A DNA stretch of 64,000 nt from Asterias amurensis (Eukaryota; Echinodermata; Asteroidea; Forcipulatida; Asteriidae), in NCBI RefSeq assembly GCF_032118995.1, contig NC_092650.1, forward strand, positions 24,810,001 through 24,874,000, in the 5' to 3' direction. This document shows, in pieces, positions 10,740-20,600 of this stretch (position 1 is its first letter; the number at the start of each line of letters is the position of its first letter). The position numbers and the translations under genes were made by a program. The notes under the pieces were generated by a model. The model worked only from the letters and a program-made list of their open reading frames with translations, had not been told where the DNA came from and did not search any database.

Positions 10740-11046
10740 AACCTTATTTCTGGATCCTTCCCTTAATCCCTTTCCCCTCGTTTTTTCTATGAATGGATGT
10801 GATTGTTTGGACTCGTTTCAGCCTCTGAAGAAGGTCCGGTTCGGATCGAAAGGCCATCTACCCTACTTAATATATATTAACCGTAAGTATATAAGAGTAA
10901 CTCTAAATATATAATGAGTAAGGTAGATGGCCTTAGCTTCCGATCCGAACCGGACCTTCTTCAGAGGCTGAAACGAGTCCAAACAATCACATCCATTCAT
11001 AGAAAAAACGAGGAAAAAGGGATTAAGAGAAGGATCCAGAAATAAG
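10740..11046. mobile_element. Palindromic MITE with about 130-base arms
   Basis: Left arm landmarks 'ctggatcc', 'tgaatggatgtgattgtttg' and 'ctgaagaaggtccggttcgg' recur in inverted order on the right, ending 'ggatccag'. An AT-rich loop of about 40 bases lies between them. Few mismatches separate the arms, so the insertion is fairly young. Confidence 0.8.
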
Positions 11047-12227
11047 CGGGAAAATTATAGCAAATCAAAGTTTCTATTTCAGAAACAATTGGTAGCTATG
11101 GACTAATATCAGTAAAGTGGTGAGGACAAAAGATGTTCAGTATGAAAGGATGGATTAATGGACCATAAAGCATTGTTCGATAACAATGCAGTGAAACATG
11201 AAAGGGTAGGATTAGAGAGCAAGTTGCATCATGGTGCAACTTACAAAATAGATACTAATATAGGTATGAATAGTAAAGTATAGTACGTGAAAATGGAGGA
11301 CTGATGAAACTTATTTTGAACGACACATATGGTGTAAATAGATTGAGTTAAAAAATCACCTAAACTATCAGCATTATACATCAAAATATTAACATTGGAT
11401 ATATTAAGGTTTTCGTCAACACCATGTGATGATAATCTCTAATTGAGTTGGGGGGTAGTTCAGAAAAACCACAGGTTTCAACTCGGCTTTCTCCAGAAGA
11501 CGATCAGAGCATACCGATCAAAACGTCGAGTTGAAACTAACGATTTATTTTTCAGAACATGGTGCAAACCTTACTATATTTATTATTTAATCATTATGAG
11601 CCGAAAGACACATTATGGATAACTAATGTCGATGCTTAGTATTGTATTTATTGATACAACTATTTAACTACTGAAACAATTACAAAAGCGAAGCTCATTT
11701 TGTCCGTCTAAAAACTCTGTGTATTTAATTTTTTTATATAAAGTGGACGCGTCCTAGGCAGTTTAAAATTACGGCCACGGCAACCGTCTCTCCCCTACAT
11801 GTACACACGTGCTTAAATTAATGCGTACAAATTTATGATTCAAGATCAGCGCATCTGCCAGTGTTGAAGAATAGACAGACGCGCTGATCTAGCCGTAACT
11901 GTAGCCGAAGTTGCCGTTTCGGACACGGCATTAAGGCTGGCTCACATAGTAGCGGCAAAGACCCCGCTAAAGGCGACGGATGTGACAATCCCAAAACATT
12001 GGCGGCAAAGTGACGGCAAAAGGGGAAAACTTAAGATTCGCTGACGGATGGGAACGACCTTCAGCGACAACACAACGACAAGGGACGAATGGCTGCGGCA
12101 GGGAAAGGGCGGCGAGTGACGATGTCTCGACGGAGCCCGGTAACAAGGAAATAGATCAGGCGGCTAAGAGTGAATTTGGCTGGCAGCAAGGAACGGCGGC
12201 TGACAGTGGGTTGCGCCGACGACAAAG

Positions 12228-12260
<33 letters not shown>

Positions 12261-13996
12261 CGTGTAAATATTCGAGATGGGTGTCCCACTATTCACAACG
12301 TTCTGGTCATCCACTCCGACAACGACTTCCAACGAAACTGTGACGACCTCAAATGTTTATAGAGACGGAAGCGCACGGCATGGACAAAGTCAAACGACAT
12401 GAGGGTTGCGCTCTCCAACGAAATCTGAACGAAATCTGAACAGAATCACAACGAAAAAATTTTTTTTGCCGCCACATGTGCTGAAAATTTGTCGACGCAC
12501 GCGACTGATAACTGCGGCTATCTGCGGTCGCTGGCGGTTTCGTCAGTGACAATTGACGGCAACACACGATGATTGGCGGCAAATAAGAATTGCGACTCGC
12601 AGCTTAACGTAGCTTGCCGTACTCTTTATTCGTCACACTGGACAAGTCGTGATGACTGTCGCGGTAATAGCGAAACGGATCTCTCGTATAACTATCTCAT
12701 GAGAATGGCTGATCAGCGCGAGAATTCAGGTCTTCCCAATCTTTTCGATGAGGATTTAGGGGTTTCAGCTTGATGGAATGACAATGCTGTAACGAAACTG
12801 TGTCTGTTTCCAGCAAGTTGTATCACTATTATTACGGGTCATTTTTCGGCCAGTAGGAAATTGCGCACAAAAGCGCTATGCATTGGGCGGGCCATGAACA
12901 TCGTGCCTAACTAAATGTAATAGAGTAAACACAAACACAAATTGCAATATCACTACAAAAGTTACTATATGTAAGTTATTATTTTATTTGAACTAAACGC
13001 TTTTATAATTCCATTTCAAAGACAAATTAATATTAGCATAGGGCCTATAGTTGACCCCTGTCTTTAATACACAGACAGATGTTCAGTAGGGTATTCGTGG
13101 TTTTGGATGATAACAATTTGATATTACCTTCTTGCTCTATAATGAGAGTTACGTCCAAGTCATGATACACCATAAAAACTGGGTTTTAATGATCAAACCG
13201 GACTTACGCGTCACATGAGGTCTGACTCTATTATGGGTTCAGTGGCCCGCAATTTACGTCACACAAACGCAGAATTTGAGCCAAATCCGAGTTTTATATC
13301 CGGGTCAGACTGACTAAAGAAATTTTGCAACTTTGTATGGTAATTCTTGAAACTTCTTTTTGCCTTTCACTGTCTATTTTATATTGCAAAAGTGTTTTGT
13401 TTTATTTGTTAAAAAGGCAACCAAAGTAACCATTATAAGACTAAAAACAACCGAATGGGTCTGTTAAATAAGGAGCAAGTTCGAGTGGGCATATTAATTA
13501 GTCGACCTATGATTGACTACTGACCAGCAACGTACATGCGCAGACCCCGGTGTGTGGCGGGTTTTTTTTTTCTAGGACGAACGTGGGTAATTATCTGCAC
13601 AAGTTCGTCCTGGAAAAAGAAAACGCCACACACCGGGGTCGACCCGGGGAAGCTAAACGAACGCACACATTTATTTATTTATTTATTTTATTTATTTTAA
13701 ATCTTTAGACATACACAATAGTTGCAAGTTGTACAGGGGCTGTCAAGGCTAAAACAAAAGTATAAAACTGTCATCAAAAGATGTGTAAAACCAGTAGTCA
13801 ACCCATAGTCAACCTTCCGCCTTTTCGCTATAGTGTCGCTGGTTCCCCTCTGCAGTTTACGCATGCTAGAATGGAGCATGCTGTTGGGAACAGTGAATAA
13901 GTCATGATGGGCTCGAGGCTGGTTCCAAATGGTCGACCACAGTAGTCAACCAACGGTCGACCAGCCCGGGCTCGAGACAAAATAGTCAAACTTCAG
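11047..13996. other. Gene-free stretch with small palindromes and microsatellites
   Basis: No exon is supported. Visible items are: an inverted pair 'ggtttcaactcg'/'cgagttgaaac' (11478-11540); an inverted pair around 'atcagcgc' (11845-11895); a GC-richer block at 11937-12790 with scattered 'ggcggcaa' words and a (TG)n run at about 12228-12258; a hairpin at 13536-13645 whose arms read 'ccccggtgtgtggcg' and 'cgccacacaccgggg'; and a (TTTA)n run at about 13668-13697. Confidence 0.6.
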
Positions 13997-14349
13997 TTAA
14001 ACGGAAGGTACACGTTTGATAGTTACTCAAAACAAATATTAACTTAAAAACTGACTATAACAAGCATTGGGGAGCTGTTGATAGTATAAAACATTGTGGG
14101 AAATGACTCCCTCTGAAGTAACTTATTTTTCGAGAAAGAGGTAATTTCTCACTAAAATAATAAAAGAATTATCTGAAGACACACAAATTCGTCCTACAAG
14201 GGTGTTTTTCTTACATAATTTCCTCGCAACTTCGATGAACACCAATTGAGCCCACATTTTCACAGGATTGTTATTTTATGGTTATGATGGGATACACCAA
14301 GAGAGAAGGCTGGTCTTTGACAATTACCAAACGTGTACCTTTCCTTTAA
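13997..14349. mobile_element. T2-like MITE, 'GGAAGGTACACGTTTG' subfamily
   Basis: It starts ttaaacggaaggtacacg and ends gtacctttcctttaa. It shares the internal body of family 1 but has its own terminal sequence. Better copies are at 31581-32527 and 56539-56919. Confidence 0.75.
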
Positions 14350-14477
14350 CAATGGTGCACACTAACTTGAAACAACGCTGCTTAAAAGTAGCTACTCTAG
14401 AGACTAAATTTTAAAAATCAGATATGTTAAACTCCATCCGATATAGAGTGGATTCTTCTGGAGGGGCGTGGCGTTGC

Positions 14478-14610
14478 TTTCTGATAGTCGGTCGCGCGAT
14501 GGTCGCACGATGGAAATCTTGACGGTCTTAAAAAGACACAGTTTTCAGGCCTTGGTCTTAGGATTGCGCGCAAGATTTCCATCGGGCGACCATCGCGCGA
14601 CCGACTATAA
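14478..14610. mobile_element. Hairpin MITE just past the gene B stop codon
   Basis: Arms 'atagtcggtcgcgcgatggt' and 'accatcgcgcgaccgactat' are exact inverted copies. Inside them 'gatggaaatctt' faces its complement. It ends about 9 bases from the stop codon of gene B, so it would lie in the 3' UTR. Confidence 0.75.
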
Positions 14611-14618
14611 ACCGGCCT

Positions 14619-17600
14619 TTAGAGGACTTGCTCCACCCTCACCTCACACAGCTGTAGGAACTCTCCTTCTTCTCGGGACTGAAGATCAACGCTGACAAAG
14701 CGCGCCCTCAGCGGTGGATCACACACGAACTCGATGGTTGCACCTGGTACTGCGGCTTGTTCGCTGGTAACAGACGAGCCACACTGCCGGTTGTTGGTCA
14801 CCTCACCGCCGCACATTCCAGCACGGACGGCAGCCCCCGTCAAACGATTGTCTGTAAGGTGTATTACATAATTTGGTTGTTATATGGTGCGTTCGATTAG
14901 CTTTTACATCATTCCAGGGTTTCACCCACAGACATATAATACCATAGAGTTATATATAAGAACTAGAGGGCGCACGAGTGATGCTTCGTGCACAAACGCC
15001 ACGGGACTGCAAGATGACAAGCGCGTCATTCTGCACGCGCGTTGAATATGAAATACACGTTTGAGGTTTTTTTTATTGAACACTCACGCGATGCTGTTTG
15101 TTTGTCTTACAAAATGGCCGCACAAACACACGCTGTGAGATAGCTGTTTTGTCAACTTAGAAAATGGCCGCCTGCTCGCATACCGGGGCGCGTATATAGG
15201 CCAGTGCGCGCTCTAGTTCTTATACATAACTCTATGATCACCCCTGGGATCAACAACATTTTCTTAACTTTCTCCAAAACGATGAAAGTAGAAGGATTTT
15301 GCCAAGAAAATTATGTTCGTCACGCACTTTCCGGCCAAAGTGCGCGTCGGTGCGTGTTTTTCGCGGGCGTTGATGACGCGTATCGCATAGACGTACGTGC
15401 TACCGATACGCGATTGTTTGGTGTGCATTCGACGCGGGCGTACGCAGCACGGCGGGCCGAAGTTTGAACTTGTGTGTAAAACAGAGTGATTCTAGACTGG
15501 ATTTCCCTGGGAAAAAAGTCGACATTTTAACAGTTAAACCTCAACGCCCAACATTTGTAAACAGTCATATGGAATATTTATGAAGTGTTGTGTTAAGGTT
15601 ACAATCCAGCATCGGGTCAATATCTCATGAAAATTTGTAAAATATAGTTAAGAAGTGCGGGCACTGCCTCAAAGTTACCAAAACGTGTACTAAAAGCAGC
15701 GGGTCGCGCGTTAATCTTCCGCCCACGGTTTGAGAAAGTACAAAATTACAGTTTGACGCCCCTACTGCCCGTCTATAGGTTCTTTATGTCTGTGGTTTCA
15801 CCCGGTGTGGCGGTTTCAGTCTTCCGCCGTGTTCAGTTTTCCGGGTGACGTAGTCGGACATATCAGCACGTTGTTCGAACGGTTTTAGCTTTCCGGCGTG
15901 TTCAGTTTTCCGGCTGACCTGTCAGATACCGCCGCGAGTACCCTGGCGAGTACTGTAGTTCTCTCAGCAGTGACCCCAAATTGTTTATTATTACGATTAT
16001 TTTCTGTGTAGTCACATAATCTCTTGCACCATCTTTACATGTATTCATGGGTACAACTTTAGGCAGGTCACACTCTGCTTGCATAAAAAACAACTCATAC
16101 GATCCACGCGTTTGCCGTTAGTTGTACTCGACTCGTGGACGCCGCCATGACAGCTACCGGAGGGTAACGGATGACTCAATACGGCACTAAAAATGGACTA
16201 CTTTCGCTTGCTGTGCGCAGGCATCGCATGACGTAATGCTACCGTATTTGGTCATTCGGAAAACTGAACACAGCGGAAAGTTGAAACCGCCACACCGGGT
16301 CAGCCCCCAGTACCCTGCTAGTGGAGTGGGTCACTTGGGGGCTGGCCCCAGGTGCATGACGTCACCACGAGAGGGTGAGTGATCGTTCGGTTAGCTTCTG
16401 TCAGGGTTCGACACATGGAAGCTAATCGAACGCGCCCATAGTTTCGAGAGAAATGTATGCAATTGAACGAATCAGATAGCGACGTAAGGATTCCAGACTG
16501 CCCAGGTTTAGGTAAAACTTAAAGACACTGGACACTATTGATTATTGTCAAAGACTAGTCATCCCACTTGGTGTATCTCAACATGCACAAAATAACAAAC
16601 TTGTGAAAATTTGAGCTCAATTGGTCGTCGTCGAAGTTGCGAGATAATAATACAAGAAAAAAATACCCTTGTCACACGAAGTTGTGTGCTTTCGTTTAGG
16701 CGCTTGATTTCGAGACCTTAAATTCTTAACTTGAGGTCTCGAAATCAAATTCGTGGAAAATTACTTCTTTCTTGAAAACTACTTTACATCAGAGGGAGCC
16801 GTTTCTCTCAATGTTTTATAATATCAACCTCTCCCCATTACTCGTTACCAAGTAAGGTTTTATGCTAATAATTATTTTGAGGAAATTACCTAGTGTCCAC
16901 TGCCTTTAAAAGACTTCATATAGGAGGCAGTTGTTGTACGAAGACGTCATACAAAGCTTTTATGTACAGTCTCCAGGAACCCTGACATTCTGGAGGATCA
17001 GAATCTTCATGATTTGTACTATTAATTTTAATCCAATCCTTATAAGAGCAGGGTACAATATCATAAAGCTGCTCAGTATGAAATTTCCAACCAACATGAT
17101 TTCCATCCAACTTTGTTGCATATTTCTTCTTTCGTTTGTTGTTTCCTTATCCTGACAATCACGTGGAAATTGGTTACTTATCCTGTTTTTATCAAGGAAG
17201 AAATTACATGCTAAGCAATTAATGTTTGTGCTTAAGTAGCTTCATGAAATTGGGCCCAGATGATCAAGTTATTTTACACGACCCGGGAAAACAAGTCAGT
17301 GTCTGTCGAAAATAGAAGTTCACTTACTGCAGCAGTCCCCGCGATTGAGGATGGTGACCTTTGAGATGGTGTACGCATCTTCCAGATCAACTCGCCACCA
17401 GGGGGCGTTTTCTTTACCTTGTTTAGTGAAATAAAATTAAAATAAACAGGGGAAAAGGGGGAAATCAACCATTAATCAAAATTGACCGTCTTACAAGTGT
17501 CGTAAAGGGGTATCGGTCACTTTGGCACCTTGTAAACTCGGCACCAACAAACTAGGCACTTACAAAAATACAAACTCGGCACCTGTCAAAAACGGTCCGC

Positions 17601-20600
17601 CCCTCAAAAGAGTTTGCAGGGTGCCAAGATTGTAGGTGTCGAGTTTGCGAGGTGCCGAAGTGTCCGGTATTCCTTTAAAAGGAATGAATGAAATGATTCA
17701 ATTACCGGTGTGTTTAATGAAAGAGCGTCAAATGATCCCCGTCAGGTACGTATACTCATTCAAACCGGGGACATGTAAGGGTACAGTATAGGGTCCCTGG
17801 TTGGGTAAAGGTGGCAGGTTTGAAACGGCAATTTAATCATTAATCCGGAGGTCGTTGGTTCGAGTCTCACTTCAGTCAATTTGTCTTTGTTCATCTTAAA
17901 TAGTTTAAAAATCACACAGCAGTTGTCCTTCATGTTGTTCATTATATGTATAATTTGAACGTGTTTACAAGGGGGGGCGTACAGTAAAATTATACACCAA
18001 ACATAGTGCCATTAATAGTGAGGTGTCCAATTGCGGGTGTTACTGAATGGCCATTTGGGGGGTGGGGGTCCTGACAACTACCGAACAAAATACCCCACAA
18101 GGAAGTTCTTGAAACAAAGGGGAGCAATAGGTTGAACAATGCGGAACCCCGAACCTTGTCCGTTTAGGATGTGTGTACCACAAACGTTGTATGTCTGTCA
18201 GCAATACATTAATAATAATATCGGCTAAATAAATATTAGTCATAAGAGGGCGCTATCAGATGACATATTTTTTTACACAATTTCGTCGTACGGGGGCAGC
18301 TTCAAGGGGGACACACTCCCCAATAAAAGCAACAGCACTCTAATGACGTTTATCATAGGATGGGAAATGTGGAATACCTGTGTATGAGCAGCTATAAATT
18401 GTGTTAATCAGGCTATCCTGACTACCGTCTACAGCTTTATCTGATGTATATTTCCCATTGTAATCGCTACTTTGTTCCGTCGGTTTTCCAACGATATCCA
18501 GTTCCGCTAAAGACAAAAGAATATAAACATTGGTCTGTTTCCAAACAACCTAAGTAAAAGAAAAGTGCCGGTGTGGCGGTTTCAACTTTCCGCCGTGTTC
18601 AGTTTTCCGAATGACCAAATACGGTAACATTACGTCATCCGATGCCTGCGCACAGCAAGCAAAAGTAGTCCATTTTTATTGCCGTATTGGGTCATCCGTG
18701 TTACTCTCCCGGTAGCTGTCATGGCGGCGTCCGGAGTACAACGAGCGGCGAACGCGTGGATCGTATGAGAGAATTTGGTGTGAAGACCAAGCAAAGTATC
18801 TTGTATTTAACCAGTGGCACAAGCAGTGTGACCTGCTTTAAGTTGTACGTATGCATACATGTAAAGATGGGGCAAGAGAAAATGACTAAACAGAAAAGAA
18901 TTGAAATAGAAATAATTTGGGGTCACTGAGAGAACTACAGTACTCGCCAGGGTACTCGCGGCAGTATTTTTGTCTGGCTACGTCACCCGGAAAACTGAAC
19001 ACGCCGGAGAGCTAAAACCTTTCGAACAACGTGCTGAAATGTCCGGCTACGTCACCCGGAAAACTTAACACGGCGGAGGACTGAAACCGCCACACCTGTG
19101 TCCCAGGGAATCCTGTCTGCCGGATACAATACAATACAATACAATACAATACAAATACCACTGTTTCATTTAGATCAGCGGTAATTCGATTCGGTCCATC
19201 TGGGAAAATAGCAAGCTTTCGTAAGACGGTGGGAGGGCCAGGGACGATGAGACGGTAACAAAATTCTAAAGCGTATTTTTTCCAAGGAAAGATGAAGCCA
19301 CTAGCATCAAGTGGCGTGTTTTACCTACTTTCATTGGTGGTCTGAACAAAGACGGATTGTAGGCTACACCCTGATGGAGAGCGCCCCTATAGTTTGTGAA
19401 CGTGGACTCGTGGCTGGGTGATTGCAGTCCCTATGGGGGTTTTCGCATATATTATAATAATTGAGTTCAGATATAAATGAAAAATTAATTTTGTTTATGC
19501 TTTTTCCAACTTTCTATGAATGCTAGAATCCTGAGGAGATGAATTTTTGACTTTTTTAAATAAAAATACCATTAAGAAAACTGTATAGGGACAGCATGGA
19601 CTGATGGACTAACCAGCTGTATTTTCCTAACCCTAGGTCTGTGATTTCACTTTGAGGTGTTGGCAGACGCCCAAGTACAGGATAAACTGAAATAGCAGGT
19701 CCAGTGGATTTTTTTCCAGATGTGGCAGATTAAAAACCAACTATATCGGGGGGGGGGGGGTTACACCCCTATATTCCGACACCCCTATATTCCGACACCC
19801 CTATATTCCGACACCCCTATATTCCGACAACTGAACCTATATTCCGACACCCCTACAGGTCGTTTTCGCACATTATTACTATGTTGATCAATAACAAAAA
19901 CACAACTTGTATTACGCCAGGTTTCCCGGTGAATTTCGGCCGGGATTAGGTTTGAACATTCATAAGATGAATTTGTACTGTTTTAAAAAGTGGTAGAATC
20001 AAATTAAGATAATCGAATCACGCATGCATTTCATTTGTTTGTGGTTATAAACGTGAGTATGGCTTCCCGAGTTAGCGGGCAATAAAATTCTCGGTACTTT
20101 GATATTGTTATATGCGTGACCGTGTTGATAACATTTCATGAGCCTTCAATTAAAATATTTGTGCAGGTTGTCGGAACATAGGGGTGTCGGAACATAGGGG
20201 TGTTTGGGTCGTTGGAATATAAGGGTGTCGGAATATAGGGGTGTCGGAACATAGGGGTGTCGGAACATAGGGGTGTCGGAATATAGCAGTCACCATATCG
20301 GGGACAGCTGTCACTGTGGTGACTTGTTCCAGGGTTTTAACGCGTGGAGCTAGGATTGAGACACAGTAAATACGCTATGAGCAGGAACAAATCATGAGCA
20401 GTGAGTTCGACATGACACAATCAGCTAATAAACGAGATCGACTTGTTGTGAATAAGATCTTACCGTGTTCTTTTCGACAAGAAGGTTCGTTATCCAGGAC
20501 ATCCCAAACATTGGTATCCGTTGTTTCAGGATGAATGTCGCATCCCATCGTCTGTTGGGTGAAAAACACATCACTACGTACTACTGTTCCCAGCAAGATA

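Larger units (their letters stand above)
14885..16440. mobile_element. Composite MITE with 'gtgcgttcgattagctt' ends, carrying nested elements
   Basis: Outer inverted ends read 'gtgcgttcgattagctt' (left) and 'aagctaatcgaacgcgcc' (right). The same terminal words bound the tandem array at 40.2-41.2 kb. Two other elements are inserted inside (14938-15236 and 15795-16302). It lies in the last intron of gene B. Confidence 0.65.

Noticed and set aside
12010..12267. An 85-residue plus-strand frame
   Set aside because: Ends in a (TG)n microsatellite, shows no domain or splice signals.
18687..18929. An 80-residue plus-strand frame, considered as a transposase remnant
   Set aside because: It lies within the 'ccggtgtggcgg' element but shows no recognisable transposase motif, and the inverted copy does not keep the frame.
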